A stretch of DNA of 64,000 nucleotides from Bacteroides sp. (GCA_014802345.1 JAAVCM010000027.1:1-64000), one strand, 5' to 3'. Positions 19,557 through 30,434 are shown, counted from the stretch's first letter. Translations and numbers: made by a program. The notes: generated from the letters alone by a model not told the origin.

Positions 19557-19626
19557 GTATGTGTGAGAGATAGTGACACTGGTTTATCTATATATCAACG
19601 CGCGCATCGGATTGATTATTGCACGT

Positions 19627-20346
19627 TTATCTGCTGTTTTCGGATTGTGGGTTAAGAAAGTCGTCCCATTCGGCGGCTGAACCGGCAAACGCATTGATGT
19701 CAACGGGGTGATTGATGCCGTCGACACGGCCGTTGTGGGTACCCTGCCACAGCACCCAGCCCATTTCCTCCGGCTCGTCGACCAAGGAGCAAATCCAGAG
19801 CGGATAGCCTTCGAGACGGCCGCGCACGAAGCGTGCAAATCCGTTCTTGTTGGTGTAGAGCATCACTCTGTGACCGTGGCCTTCAAGATGGTCAATCATC
19901 TCCGTCAGGCGGTTGAGCACCATCGGTGTGGGCTGACTGTTGGGATTGGCCCACTCCTCGATGTCGATTATGAGCGGGAGATCAAGCTGACGTGACTGGA
20001 GCGAATTGAGGAAGTTGAGTCCCTGCATATAGCCGGGTGTATCGAAGCGGAAAAAGTGATATGCGCCGACTTTGAGACCCGCCTCACGCGCCTTGCGGAG
20101 ATTGTCGATGAACTTGCGGTCCTTGAATGTCCCCCCTTCGGTGGCCTTGATTATCACGAATGAAATTCCGTCGGCAGCCACCTTGCGGAAGTCGATGTCG
20201 CCGTTGTGTGCACTGATGTCGATACCTATGACCTCGAAGCGGTTACGGTCGGGATAAGTCGTGGCAGGCGTGCCGTCCCCCTGGCTGCAAGCAGTCAGAA
20301 TCGCGGTCAGAATCATGGTACAGATTGGTCGGAGGAAAGGCTTCAT
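19627..20346 (-). CDS. glycoside hydrolase family 25 (lysozyme-like)
   Basis: GIDISAHNGDIDFRKV, FVIIKATEGGTFKD, VGAYHFFRFDTPG, LPLIIDIEEW; lipobox ILTACSQ. Confidence 0.9.
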   Translation of the reverse strand: MKPFLRPICTMILTAILTACSQGDGTPATTYPDRNRFEVIGIDISAHNGDIDFRKVAADGISFVIIKATEGGTFKDRKFIDNLRKAREAGLKVGAYHFFRFDTPGYMQGLNFLNSLQSRQLDLPLIIDIEEWANPNSQPTPMVLNRLTEMIDHLEGHGHRVMLYTNKNGFARFVRGRLEGYPLWICSLVDEPEEMGWVLWQGTHNGRVDGINHPVDINAFAGSAAEWDDFLNPQSENSR

Positions 20347-20529
20347 GCTACAAATTTAGCAATTTTTTCCTGAATTCCTGCGGATGTGAGCCGGAAAATC
20401 GGCAAAGGAAATTTTATCCGTGAAAAGTTTTTATTTTCCGGCGGGGTCATATTCTTCAATATTATTGATTAATTTTGCACTATCGGATAAATATGCCGGA
20501 GCAAAACCATGAAATTTCAATAAAGAACC

Positions 20530-21861
20530 ATGAACAGACTTTTTACACTCGTGGCAGCCTTTGCCCTCGCTTTGGGCGCGGCGGCTCAGACCCAAAGTTT
20601 TGAAACTCCCGAGTTTGTGGCTGCCGTAGTCAATATGGCTCCCCCGACCTTCCCGAATTTTGAAGTAAGTATCGCAAAGACAGGTGCAAAACAGGGGAAA
20701 CTCTCGACCGCAGCTATACAGAAGGCTATCGACAGGGTTTCGGAAAAGGGTGGCGGCACGGTGATTGTCCCTGCGGGCGCATGGCTTTCGGGGCGACTGA
20801 TGCTCAAAAGCAATGTCAACCTCCACCTCGAAGAAGGTGCCGTCCTCGAATTCACCGGTGACGTGAAGGACTATCTTCCGCTCGTCGATTCGCGCTATGA
20901 GGGTGCCGACGTGAAGTCGCTCGGCGCGATGATTTATGCCAACGGAGCAGAGAATATCGCCGTCACCGGCAAAGGTCATCTCAAAGCTCCCTCGCGCGAG
21001 TGTGAAATCACCGGAAAGATGGACACCGGACTCTCCGTGACCGCGGAAAAGAGTATCGAGTCAGGCGCGGCACGCGAAGCGACACTCGAAAAAATCTATA
21101 TGCCGACCTTCATCGGCCCCGTCAACTGCAAGGGTGTGCTGATTGAGGATGTGACCCTCGACCAGTCAATCTTCTGGAACATCGCCCCGGTCTATTGCGA
21201 GAATATAATCATACGCGGTGTCACCGTCAACAGCCACGGTCATCCGCGCACCGACGGTATAGACATCGATTCCAGTGTCAACGCCCTCATCGAGAACACG
21301 ACCCTCGACTGTGGCGACGATTGCTTCACTCTGAAATCGGGACGCGGCGAGGAGGCAGTGGAGCTCGGACGTCCGACCCAGAATGTGGTCATCCGCAACT
21401 GCCGTGTGAAGCGTGGCGTAGGCGGAATCACCGTCGGCACAGAGACCGCAGGCTTCATCCGCAACATCTATGCCGAGAATGTCGTGATGGAAAATCCGCG
21501 TATGCCCCTCTACTTCAAGACCCGCCGTCCGCGCGGAGGTGGCGCGGAGAATGTCTGGATCCGCAACGTTAAGGTCGGGACTGCCAACGGCCCCGCCATA
21601 CAGATGGACATGCTCGGCAGTCCCTCGTGGATGGGACAGCTTGCCGAACGTCTGCCCGCACAGCCTGTCGGGAAGGTCACTCCCCGGTTCAGCGATATTC
21701 ATGTCGACAATCTCGAGGTCGGCGAATGTCGGATTCTCGTCCAAGCCAAAGGTCTCCCAGAGATGCCTGTCGAGAACATGACCGTCACCAACGTGAAGTC
21801 AAAGAACAAGAACATCAAACTTCAGGACGTGGGTACAATCGAAATCACCTTTGCTGACTGA
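20530..21861 (+). CDS. glycoside hydrolase family 28 (polygalacturonase-like)
   Basis: Signal peptide; DGIDIDSSVNALIENTTLDCGDDCFTLKSGR; right-handed beta-helix repeats. Confidence 0.9.
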   Translation: MNRLFTLVAAFALALGAAAQTQSFETPEFVAAVVNMAPPTFPNFEVSIAKTGAKQGKLSTAAIQKAIDRVSEKGGGTVIVPAGAWLSGRLMLKSNVNLHLEEGAVLEFTGDVKDYLPLVDSRYEGADVKSLGAMIYANGAENIAVTGKGHLKAPSRECEITGKMDTGLSVTAEKSIESGAAREATLEKIYMPTFIGPVNCKGVLIEDVTLDQSIFWNIAPVYCENIIIRGVTVNSHGHPRTDGIDIDSSVNALIENTTLDCGDDCFTLKSGRGEEAVELGRPTQNVVIRNCRVKRGVGGITVGTETAGFIRNIYAENVVMENPRMPLYFKTRRPRGGGAENVWIRNVKVGTANGPAIQMDMLGSPSWMGQLAERLPAQPVGKVTPRFSDIHVDNLEVGECRILVQAKGLPEMPVENMTVTNVKSKNKNIKLQDVGTIEITFAD

Positions 21862-21894
21862 CGTAAAAAATCCACATCCTTATACGGAAAAAGC

Positions 21895-23259
21895 ATGAAT
21901 CTATTCCTGAAAAGCGCGCTGACCATTGCTGCAACGGTCAGCGCTTTCCATACCTCCGCAGCCATCCACGACATCACTGCCTACGGTGCGGTGAGTGACA
22001 CGACGCGCCTAAGTACCGCCGCCGTGCAGCGTGCCATCGACGAGTGTACGGCTGCCGGGGGAGGAACCGTACTTGTACCCTCGGGAAACTATAAAATAGG
22101 GAGCATCTTCCTCAAAAGCAATGTCACGCTTAATCTTGAAAACGGGGCGACGCTCTACGGAAGCACCGACATCAAGGACTACACCCCCGTCAAGACTGAC
22201 TACGTTTCGCTGCGTACCCACACGCCGACCATCCAGCTCATTTATGCCGACAAAGCCGACAACGTCGCCATTACCGGCGAAGGTACAATCGACGGTCGCG
22301 GAAAGGCGTTCCCGAAGCTCTCGTGGAACGACGAGGGTATCACCCGCCCCCACCTGCTGAGGCTTATTCAGTGCCGTGGCGTGAAGGTCGAGGGTGTGAC
22401 GCTGAAAAACTCGGGGTGCTGGATGCAGCACTATCTTGCCTGCGACAAGGTGAAAATCAACGGTATCACCGTCGTCAACCGCAACAATTTCAACAACGAT
22501 GCCCTTGACCTCGACGGCTGCCACGACGTGACTGTATCAAACATGATAGCCGACTCCGACGACGATGCCATCACTATCAAAAGCACTTCGCCGCGTCTGT
22601 GTGAGGACATCGTCATCAGCAACTGCATCGTGTCGAGCCACTGCAACGCCATCAAACTCGGGACCGAGAGCAACGGGGGATTCCGCAATATCATCATCCG
22701 GGGTATAGCCGTGAAACCATCCGCCGACCAGTCCACGCAGTTTTTCGGTTATCCGGGAGGTATCGGTCACGGGGCGATAGTTCTTGAAATAGTCGATGGC
22801 GGAACGATGAGCAACATCGACATCGGCGACATCACTATACGCGGTACCGAATCGCCCATCTTCATCCGTCTTGCCGACCGTGCGCGCCCCTACTCTCCCG
22901 ATGTCCCTGTGAATGGGGTTGGCACGATGGACCGTATATGCCTGCACGACATTATGATTGACGAGGCGGGGCCGACAGGCTCGTCAATCACAGGACTGGA
23001 AGGGCATCCGGTCTGCGATGTGGAGCTACGCAATATCCGCATCCGCCATCAGGGAGGACAGAAGGCAGTCGACGCTCCCGTAGACGAAAAGCGTGCCGAA
23101 TATCCCGAATCGACCATGTGGGGCATACTCCCGGCAAAGGGTTTCTGGCTCAACCACACACGCAACATCACTTTTGACAATATCACAGTTGAGACCGTCC
23201 AACCCGATGAGCGCCAAGTCTATGTCGCCACTGATTCAGAAGGATTGGTAGTCAGATAA
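21895..23259 (+). CDS. glycoside hydrolase family 28 (polygalacturonase-like)
   Basis: NNDALDLDGCHDVTVSNMIADSDDDAITIKS, SSHCNAIKLGTESNGGFRNI. Confidence 0.92.
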   Translation: MNLFLKSALTIAATVSAFHTSAAIHDITAYGAVSDTTRLSTAAVQRAIDECTAAGGGTVLVPSGNYKIGSIFLKSNVTLNLENGATLYGSTDIKDYTPVKTDYVSLRTHTPTIQLIYADKADNVAITGEGTIDGRGKAFPKLSWNDEGITRPHLLRLIQCRGVKVEGVTLKNSGCWMQHYLACDKVKINGITVVNRNNFNNDALDLDGCHDVTVSNMIADSDDDAITIKSTSPRLCEDIVISNCIVSSHCNAIKLGTESNGGFRNIIIRGIAVKPSADQSTQFFGYPGGIGHGAIVLEIVDGGTMSNIDIGDITIRGTESPIFIRLADRARPYSPDVPVNGVGTMDRICLHDIMIDEAGPTGSSITGLEGHPVCDVELRNIRIRHQGGQKAVDAPVDEKRAEYPESTMWGILPAKGFWLNHTRNITFDNITVETVQPDERQVYVATDSEGLVVR

Positions 23260-23293
23260 TCCAGCTAATTCCCAATTCCACCTATTGTCGCTT

Positions 23294-23394
23294 GTAGGGA
23301 CGCGCCGTGGCGCGTATGCCTGATGAAATACATTCAGCCTAAAACAATTAGCTAAAATCATTCATCAGGCATACGCGCCACGGCGCATCCCTAC
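23294..23394. repeat. MITE/REP-like element, short variant (copy 3)
   Basis: GTAGGGACGCGCCGTGGCGCGTATGCCTGATGAA and its reverse complement at 23361-23394 with one mismatch. Confidence 0.88.
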
Positions 23395-23429
23395 AACATA
23401 TCCGGCGCGTCCCTACAATAGTAGCGCAA

Positions 23430-24377
23430 TTATAAGGGGTATGTGTCGAAGGCGTAGAGGACAGTGGAAAGGTAGCGTTCACCTGTGTCGGGAAGGAGGG
23501 CGACTATCATTTTACCCTCATTTTCCGGGCGTTTGGCAAGCTCGACGGCAGCATGGAAGGCCGCACCTGAGGAGATTCCGACAAGCAGCCCCTCTTTCTG
23601 CGCCAAAAGACGCGAGGCACGGATGGCATCGTCGTTGCTGACGGTGATTACCTCGTCGACAACCTCCGCATGATAGTTACCGGGGATGAAACCGGCTCCT
23701 ATGCCCTGAATCTTGTGCGGACCCGGCTTACCACCCGACAACACCGCTGAATCGGCCGGTTCGACGCCTACGGCCTTGATGTCAGGATTATGTTTTTTCA
23801 ATCCTTCCGCCGTACCGCTAAGAGTGCCACCCGTACCGACACCGGCCACGAAAATATCGACCTTTCCGTCCGTGTCAGCCCATATTTCCTCGGCAGTCGT
23901 AGCGACGTGAGCCTTGGGATTGGCGGGATTGTCGAACTGTTGGAGGATTATCGAACCGGGATGCTCCGCTTTCAGTTCCTCCGCCTTCTTTATCGCACCC
24001 TTCATCCCTTCGCTTCCGGGGGTAAGGACGAGGGTCGCGCCGAGGGCTTTGAGGAGGTTCTGACGTTCGAGGCTCATTGTGTCGGGCATCGTAAGTATGA
24101 GTTTGTATCCCTTTACGGACGACACCCATGCCAATCCGATGCCGGTGTTGCCGCTCGTAGGTTCGATGATGACAGCACCCGGTTTCAGTCGGCCGGTAGC
24201 CTCCGCATCCTCAATCATAGCGAGGGCTATGCGGTCCTTCACACTCCCTCCGGGATTGAATGATTCGATTTTCACGACCACACGCGCTTTAAGCCCCTCG
24301 GACTTTTCGATATTGCTCACTTCGAGCAGCGGAGTGCCGCCGATAAGCTCAGTCAGACTTGTTTTGATTTCTGCCAT
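23430..24377 (-). CDS. cysK: cysteine synthase A
   Basis: [46 protein letters not shown]; start at MAEIKTS (24377) rather than 24437. Confidence 0.95.
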   Translation of the reverse strand: MAEIKTSLTELIGGTPLLEVSNIEKSEGLKARVVVKIESFNPGGSVKDRIALAMIEDAEATGRLKPGAVIIEPTSGNTGIGLAWVSSVKGYKLILTMPDTMSLERQNLLKALGATLVLTPGSEGMKGAIKKAEELKAEHPGSIILQQFDNPANPKAHVATTAEEIWADTDGKVDIFVAGVGTGGTLSGTAEGLKKHNPDIKAVGVEPADSAVLSGGKPGPHKIQGIGAGFIPGNYHAEVVDEVITVSNDDAIRASRLLAQKEGLLVGISSGAAFHAAVELAKRPENEGKMIVALLPDTGERYLSTVLYAFDTYPL

Positions 24378-24405
24378 AGTAATTTTGTTAATTCTGTTAT
24401 GTGTC

Positions 24406-25506
24406 TCATTTGTCCGATGATGGACCGAGTATCTCATTGTAGACCTCCGAAGTGAGCTGCCCTATCCGGTCCCAGTCGTAGGCCGAGAGGTCATACGTCT
24501 TCCGTGCAGGGCCGTTTTCGTCAAGACGGCGTTCAAGCGCCTTCACCAGACCGTCGGTATCGGCGGCCGGGAAATAATCTGCCTCGTCAAGTTTTGCCAT
24601 ACGCGCCCCCGGGATGTCGGTGGCAAGAATCGGAAGTCCGTAGTCCATCGCTTCAAGGAGAACCAACGGAAAACCCTCGTTGACAGACGAGAGGACAAAC
24701 AGCCCTGCGTGGGAGTAGAGCTGCCGGAGCTGCTCACCCTGAAGGTTGCCTGTAAAAATAACGCGGTGGCGGCTATCAAGTTTACGCAGTTTCTGATAAT
24801 AGTCGTCATTGTTGTCACTTCCTCCGGCAATCACCAGAGTGTGATTGCCTTCAAGTCTGTTGACGGCCTCGACGAGATACTCGAAACCTTTCTCGGGCGT
24901 AAGTCGCCCGACACCGAGAATATATTTTCCCGGCGTGAGTCCCAGCGAGGTTATGAAATCGGTATCTTCCGACGGTGTATGGTGGACGACTCCGTTGGGT
25001 ATATAACGGGTCTTCTCCATAACCGCGCCTCCGACCTTCTCCCGCTGTGCGGAATTGACAAAAATCACACGGTCGGCAAAACGGAGCGAGAGCCATTCGC
25101 CGGAACGGAGCAGCAGACGTCCCAGCCGGCTCCATTTCTTATGTTCGTAGTTGGCACTGTGGTAGGTCATCACCGTGCGCAGTCCGAACAGCTTGAGCAG
25201 CGGCAGGACGAGTCCGGGCCCGATGTTGTGGACATGGACAAGACGCGGACGGCGCACTATCAGATGGAGCGCAGCCATGAACGTATGACCCATTGCCTCC
25301 ACTCCGCTTATGGTCGACGAAGGGAGATCGGTAAAGGTAATGTTGTCATACGACTCCTCACCACCTGACACCAGATAGGGCTTTCGGCGGTAGACATTGA
25401 AGCGGAATCCATCCATCCGGCGGTAGAGAGCCTCGCAATGTTTCTCCACGCCTCCTTGGACGTTAGGAAAACCGCGCAGACCTATCACTGCAATCTCATT
25501 TTTCAT
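24406..25506 (-). CDS. glycosyltransferase family 4/1
   Basis: [46 protein letters not shown]. Confidence 0.9.
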   Translation of the reverse strand: MKNEIAVIGLRGFPNVQGGVEKHCEALYRRMDGFRFNVYRRKPYLVSGGEESYDNITFTDLPSSTISGVEAMGHTFMAALHLIVRRPRLVHVHNIGPGLVLPLLKLFGLRTVMTYHSANYEHKKWSRLGRLLLRSGEWLSLRFADRVIFVNSAQREKVGGAVMEKTRYIPNGVVHHTPSEDTDFITSLGLTPGKYILGVGRLTPEKGFEYLVEAVNRLEGNHTLVIAGGSDNNDDYYQKLRKLDSRHRVIFTGNLQGEQLRQLYSHAGLFVLSSVNEGFPLVLLEAMDYGLPILATDIPGARMAKLDEADYFPAADTDGLVKALERRLDENGPARKTYDLSAYDWDRIGQLTSEVYNEILGPSSDK

Positions 25507-26705
25507 TTTCCTTCATATAAGTCTGTAAGGACTGCACAATGCTCGTCGGCACTGAAACGCCGGCGTGCTTCCTCCATAATCTCACGGTAAGGCCAAGGGG
25601 TGTGCCACGCCTTCTCGATGGCCTCCGTCAGTTCGTCAGCATCACCCGACTTGAAGATTATCCCCGACTTACCCTCGACCAGTTCGGGTATACCGCCGAT
25701 ACGCGCACCGACGACCGGCGTACCCGCACAGAGCGATTCGATTGCGCTAAGAGGATTGTTCTCATAACACTCCGAGCAGACCACCGAGAAGCGTGCGCCG
25801 GAAAGGAGGTCGGCAACTTTGGCGGGAGGGAGCGAACCGACAAACTCGATGTTACCACACGATGCCGCACGCGCTTTCAATTCATCTTCAAGAGGGCCGC
25901 CGCCGGCTATTTTCAGCGTGTAGGGCAGACGTGATGCAGCCTCGATGAGCGTGTTGAGACCCTTTTCAGCCGAAAGCCTGCCGACATAGCAGTAGTATGG
26001 CTGACGCGTCTCTGAGAATTCTATGTTGGCATAGCGTTCCTCTATCTCAGGGCCTACGAAGTTGCACAGCACGCGCATCTTCTCCTGCGGATAGCCGGCG
26101 GAAATCATCTTGTCGCGGATAAATGCGCTCGGACAGAGGAAAATATCGGTAAATTCGGTCAGGCGACCCGGATTCCATTTGAGGGCTTCAAGATAGGCAA
26201 GCAGACTTGCCGGAAGCGAGTCCTTCATACACTTAGTGAGCAGTACCTGTTTCTTGTCATGGAAACAGCGCTCGCACACCTGTCCGCGATGCAGACACGA
26301 GTAGGCGGGACAGGCAATCTTATAGTCATGGAGAGTCCACACTACTTTTATGCCCCTGCGGTGGGCAAGCTCGCCGACAAGAGGCGACAGATAGGAGTGG
26401 ACATTGTGGAGATGCACGACGTCGGGACGGAAATCATCCAGCAGACGGTTGAAGCGGGCTTTGAGCGAATCAAGCCCGAGGGTACGGAGCATAGCCTTGA
26501 CTTTCCCCGATAGACCCTTGAAAAATTCCACCTGCGGGACAAAGTAATCGGCATAGGGAGTGGCTATATTCTCAGGATAGTCCATGGAGAACACTGCAAC
26601 CTCATAACCTCTGTCGCGCAACGCCTGCTCAAGATTAATGACACAACCCTCCGCACCTCCACGCCTGTAATAGAATTTATTTACAAGGAGTATACGTTGT
26701 TTCAT
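25503..26705 (-). CDS. glycosyltransferase family 4/1
   Basis: GRLSAEKGLNTLIEAASRL, ECYENNPLSAIESLCAGTPVVGARIGGIPELV; 4-bp overlap with its neighbour. Confidence 0.9.
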   Translation of the reverse strand: MKQRILLVNKFYYRRGGAEGCVINLEQALRDRGYEVAVFSMDYPENIATPYADYFVPQVEFFKGLSGKVKAMLRTLGLDSLKARFNRLLDDFRPDVVHLHNVHSYLSPLVGELAHRRGIKVVWTLHDYKIACPAYSCLHRGQVCERCFHDKKQVLLTKCMKDSLPASLLAYLEALKWNPGRLTEFTDIFLCPSAFIRDKMISAGYPQEKMRVLCNFVGPEIEERYANIEFSETRQPYYCYVGRLSAEKGLNTLIEAASRLPYTLKIAGGGPLEDELKARAASCGNIEFVGSLPPAKVADLLSGARFSVVCSECYENNPLSAIESLCAGTPVVGARIGGIPELVEGKSGIIFKSGDADELTEAIEKAWHTPWPYREIMEEARRRFSADEHCAVLTDLYEGK

Positions 26706-26862
26706 GACTGCACAAAAATATATAGACCGGTACCCCCTTAGATGGCGGCACCATATAAATAGGTAACGGCAGGAGACTAATATTATTTTAATCCCCCCTC
26801 AATTTCCATTCCCAATCCCATTACACATCATCCCGACCTCCCACCAGTGAGGAAGATATGGT

Positions 26863-26896
26863 GTCTGACGAGTCTGATCGGTCAGACTCGTCAGAC
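26863..26896. repeat. perfect 15-bp palindrome in a divergent intergenic region
   Basis: GTCTGACGAGTCTGA - TCGG - TCAGACTCGTCAGAC. Confidence 0.8.
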
Positions 26897-26953
26897 AAAG
26901 AGAATGAGAATCGAAGGCGAAATTAAATTTATTTTTCTAATCGGCGCGGAGTG

Positions 26954-26984
26954 TTGTCAGTTTTACAGAAATTCATTAACTTTG
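26954..26984 (+). promoter_or_regulatory. putative promoter TTG-N20-TAACTTTG ahead of rseC
   Basis: Matches Bacteroidetes -33/-7 spacing. Confidence 0.55.
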
Positions 26985-27017
26985 CTCCCGCATATTTAGT
27001 GTTTTTTATCTATTATC

Positions 27018-27455
27018 ATGAGTAAAGAAGACGTAACCCACCGGGGTGTCATCGAGAAAGTGGAACGCGGTTTCATCGTCATCCGCACGGACGACGAGCA
27101 GAAATGTGAAGGCTGCGCCATCACTGCCATCTGCAACAGCAACAACGGCAAGAAGGAAGGGGAGCAACGCGAACTTCTGACCATCGACACACCGTCTTCC
27201 GACGACTTCAACGTCGGTGAGCGAGTGGAGGTGAGCGCGACATCCGGCTCGACACTCCGCGCCACATGGTGGGCCCTCATCCTGCCGACGCTTATATTCG
27301 GCGGAGTGATTGTCGGCCTGCGTCTCGGCTTCCCGTCGCTCGGCGGATGGTCGATTGCCCTCGGCTTCGCTGCTCTCGGACTCTATGACTTCTTCCTTTA
27401 CAAACGCCGGAGAAGCCTCGCACAGAAAATCAGTTGGAAAATAAGAAAAATATGA
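27018..27455 (+). CDS. rseC: SoxR-reducing system protein RseC family
   Basis: HRGVIEKVERGFIVIRT, CEGCAITAIC cysteines, two TM helices; adjacent to rnfB. Confidence 0.85.
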   Translation: MSKEDVTHRGVIEKVERGFIVIRTDDEQKCEGCAITAICNSNNGKKEGEQRELLTIDTPSSDDFNVGERVEVSATSGSTLRATWWALILPTLIFGGVIVGLRLGFPSLGGWSIALGFAALGLYDFFLYKRRRSLAQKISWKIRKI

Positions 27456-27472
27456 CGTTTTAATTTATTACC

Positions 27473-28330
27473 ATGAATATTATAGTAACCTCCATCATCG
27501 TCCTCGGGATTATCGGAATTGTAGGTGCATCAGTGCTCTACTTAGTGGCCAAGCGCTTCTATGTCCATGAAGATCCCCGCATCGATCAAGTTGAAGCCCT
27601 CCTCCCCGGAGCAAACTGCGGCGGCTGCGGACGCAGCGGTTGCCGCGACTTTGCAGCAGCCTGCGTGTGTGCCGACACCCTCGACGGGCTTGTCTGCCCC
27701 GCTTCAGGAAGCGCAATCATGAAGCAGATCGGTGCCATCGTCGGTCTGGCAGCAGCCGAGACCAAACCCAAAATCGCAGTGCTGAAATGCAACGGTACCT
27801 GTGACCTCCGCCCGCGCCTCGCACGTTTCGAAGGTGCGCCGACCTGTGCGGTCCTCGCCTCGCTCGGTTCAGGCGAATCCCCCTGTCCCAACGGCTGTCT
27901 GGGCTGCGGCGACTGTGTCGAAGCCTGTCCCTACGGCGCAATGCAGATGAATCTCGAGACCGGTCTCCCCGAAGTCCTCGAGGATAAGTGTGTCGGATGC
28001 GGAGCCTGCGTCAAGGCGTGTCCCCGCTCCATCATCGAACTCCGCAACAAGGGTCCGCGCGGCATGAGGGTCTACGTCGCCTGCTCCAACAAGGAGAAGG
28101 GCGCACTGGCCATGAAAGCCTGCAAAGTTGCCTGCATCGGTTGCTCGAAATGTCTCAAAGAGTGTACGCACGACGCAATCACCATTGCCAACAACCTCTC
28201 GTATATCGACTATGAGAAGTGCAAGCTCTGTCGTAAATGTGTGGACGTATGCCCGACCCACGCCATCCACGCCGTTAACTTCCCGGTCAAGAAAGCTCCC
28301 GCAAAGGAGAAAGTTGAAGAAACAGCCTGA
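27473..28330 (+). CDS. rnfB: electron transport complex RnfB
   Basis: N-terminal TM, LLPGANCGGCGRSGC 4Fe-4S motif, multiple CxxCxxC ferredoxin motifs. Confidence 0.94.
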   Translation: MNIIVTSIIVLGIIGIVGASVLYLVAKRFYVHEDPRIDQVEALLPGANCGGCGRSGCRDFAAACVCADTLDGLVCPASGSAIMKQIGAIVGLAAAETKPKIAVLKCNGTCDLRPRLARFEGAPTCAVLASLGSGESPCPNGCLGCGDCVEACPYGAMQMNLETGLPEVLEDKCVGCGACVKACPRSIIELRNKGPRGMRVYVACSNKEKGALAMKACKVACIGCSKCLKECTHDAITIANNLSYIDYEKCKLCRKCVDVCPTHAIHAVNFPVKKAPAKEKVEETA

Positions 28331-28341
28331 AATCAACAGTC

Positions 28342-29685
28342 ATGAAACTACATACCTTTAAAATAGGCGGCGTACATCCCGCTGAAAACAAGATTGCCGC
28401 CGGCAAACCAATCGAGAATCTTCCCCTTCCCGAAGAAGTCGTACTCCCCGTGTCGCAGCACATCGGCGCACCCGCAACCCCCATCGTCAAGAAAGGCGAC
28501 AAGGTGAAGCGCGGCGACCGCGTGGCTGATGCCGGAGGTTTCGTCTCCGCGCCGATCCACACCCCTATCTCCGGAACAGTCGTAAAGATTGATGTTGCGC
28601 GGACTCCGCAGGGGATGCCCGTACAGGCCATCTATATCAAAAGCGACGAGGCTGACCGCGCAGCCGATGCCGAGGCTATCGCCAACCGCGACAAGAATCC
28701 CCGCAGCGAGGCCGAGATAGCAGCCCTCGACGGCAAAGCCATCATCGACCTTATCAAGAATGCCGGTATCGTCGGTCTGGGCGGCGCGACCTTCCCGACC
28801 CATGTAAAGCTCTCGCCCCCTCCCGGCTCGAAAGCTGAAATCGTCATCATCAACGCAGCCGAATGTGAGCCGTGTCTGTCGTGCGACGATATGCTCATGC
28901 GCGAGAATCCCCGCGAGATTGTCAAGGGCGTGCAGCTCCTTATGCGTGCCGCCGGTGTCAACCGCGGTGTCATCGCCATCGAGGAAAACAAACCCGAAGC
29001 CATAGCCGCTCTCACCGAGGCAGCCGCTTCCGCTCCCGGAGTGGAGGTGATGACCATGCAGGTCAAATATCCGCAGGGCGGTGAGAAGCAGCTCATCGAA
29101 GCTGTCATCGGTAAAGAAGTTCCCTCGGGCGGACTTCCCATCGCCACCGGTGCCATCGTCCAGAACGTGGCTACCGCCTATGCCGTCTATCGTGCGGTCG
29201 TGCTTGGCGAACCCCTCATGGACCGTGTCCTTACGCTCCACGACGGCGACGAAGGCCGTAACCTCCGTGTGGCTCTCGGCACAATCCTCGCCACTCTCGT
29301 TCCCGGCAAGGAATATGAAAAGATTATCCTAGGCGGCCCGATGATGGGACGTACCGCTTCGACCCTCCAGACCCCGATGATTAAAGGTACCTCCGGCATC
29401 CTTCTCGACAGCCGCTACGCGCATCGCCGTCCTGCTGAAAACTGCATCCGTTGTGCCAAGTGTGTCGATGTCTGTCCGATGGGGCTTGAGCCCTTCCTCA
29501 TCAGTACACTCTCGCGTCTGCACGAGTGGGATGATGCAGAGGAACAGAAAATCGCAAACTGCATCGAATGTGGCTCTTGCAGCTACATCTGCCCTGCCTC
29601 ACGTCCTCTGCTCGACTACATCCGTATCGGTAAAGGCAAGGTGATGGCAGCAATGCGCGCCCGCGCAGCCGCCGCCAAAGCATAA
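28342..29685 (+). CDS. rnfC: electron transport complex RnfC
   Basis: GGVHPAENKIAAGKPIENLPLP, GLGGATFPTHVKL, NAAECEPCLSCDD, two C-terminal 4Fe-4S motifs. Confidence 0.94.
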   Translation: MKLHTFKIGGVHPAENKIAAGKPIENLPLPEEVVLPVSQHIGAPATPIVKKGDKVKRGDRVADAGGFVSAPIHTPISGTVVKIDVARTPQGMPVQAIYIKSDEADRAADAEAIANRDKNPRSEAEIAALDGKAIIDLIKNAGIVGLGGATFPTHVKLSPPPGSKAEIVIINAAECEPCLSCDDMLMRENPREIVKGVQLLMRAAGVNRGVIAIEENKPEAIAALTEAAASAPGVEVMTMQVKYPQGGEKQLIEAVIGKEVPSGGLPIATGAIVQNVATAYAVYRAVVLGEPLMDRVLTLHDGDEGRNLRVALGTILATLVPGKEYEKIILGGPMMGRTASTLQTPMIKGTSGILLDSRYAHRRPAENCIRCAKCVDVCPMGLEPFLISTLSRLHEWDDAEEQKIANCIECGSCSYICPASRPLLDYIRIGKGKVMAAMRARAAAAKA

Positions 29686-29724
29686 TTCCAATCGAGCCAA
29701 AGCCAATCTACATCCTCCATAGCT

Positions 29725-30042
29725 ATGCCGGATTCATCCATCATAAATGCCCTGAAAGCCATATTCAAAAGGATAGTGCCTGATGCTCAGGTCTATCTTT
29801 TTGGCTCACAGGCACGAGGATCCGCAAAAGAGGGCAGTGATTTGGATCTGCTCATTCTCTTGGACAGGTCACAGATAACGCCTACGGATGAGTACAATAT
29901 CACCAACCCACTCTATGACCTTGAAATGAAGGAAGGAGTGATGATCAGCCCGATAGTCATGACGACTTCCCGATGGGAGCAGAGCAAATACCAGACGTTA
30001 CTGTACCACAACATTCAGCAGGACGGAATAAAACTGCAATGA
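29725..30042 (+). CDS. MNT-type minimal nucleotidyltransferase (HEPN partner)
   Basis: GSQARGSAKEGSDLDLLILL = GSX10DXD motif. Confidence 0.9.
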   Translation: MPDSSIINALKAIFKRIVPDAQVYLFGSQARGSAKEGSDLDLLILLDRSQITPTDEYNITNPLYDLEMKEGVMISPIVMTTSRWEQSKYQTLLYHNIQQDGIKLQ

Positions 30043-30434
30043 CACCGGAAATCAGAGCTGAAATAGTCCGTTACCGTATATCCAAAGCCCATCAGCTTTT
30101 GGTGGAAATCCGGAAGATGATGGAATTGGAGATGTGGAATTCTGCCGTAAACAGAATGTACTATGCCTGTTTTCACTCAGCATCCGCACTTCTGATAAAA
30201 AAAGGTATTGATTCACATACCCACAAAGGATTACGCCAGAATTTCAATGCCCATATAGTCAAAAACGGCTACATTGTGCCGGAGGAAGCCCGAGTCCTGA
30301 TGCGCGTCTATGACAAGCGACAGGCCGCAGACTACGATGATTTCATTGACTGCACCCGTGAGGAAATCGAGGCTTTATATCCTTCTGTCGAGCTTTTCAT
30401 AAGGCGGATGCAGGAGCTGCTTGACAAAGAATGA
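30039..30434 (+). CDS. HEPN domain protein
   Basis: NRMYYACFHSASALLIKKGI with RX6H; starts in an ATGA overlap with the MNT gene (start moved from 29973 to 30039). Confidence 0.88.
   Translation: MTPEIRAEIVRYRISKAHQLLVEIRKMMELEMWNSAVNRMYYACFHSASALLIKKGIDSHTHKGLRQNFNAHIVKNGYIVPEEARVLMRVYDKRQAADYDDFIDCTREEIEALYPSVELFIRRMQELLDKE

Noticed and set aside
28348-29241. 297-aa ORF antisense to rnfC
   Set aside because: Antisense shadow ORF; rnfC is well supported on the + strand.
29725-30434. Calling the HEPN/MNT pair a canonical HepT-MntA system
   Set aside because: The HEPN sequence (RMYYACFHSA) lacks the exact RX4HXY tyrosine of characterised HepT, so only the broader HEPN-MNT label is supported.
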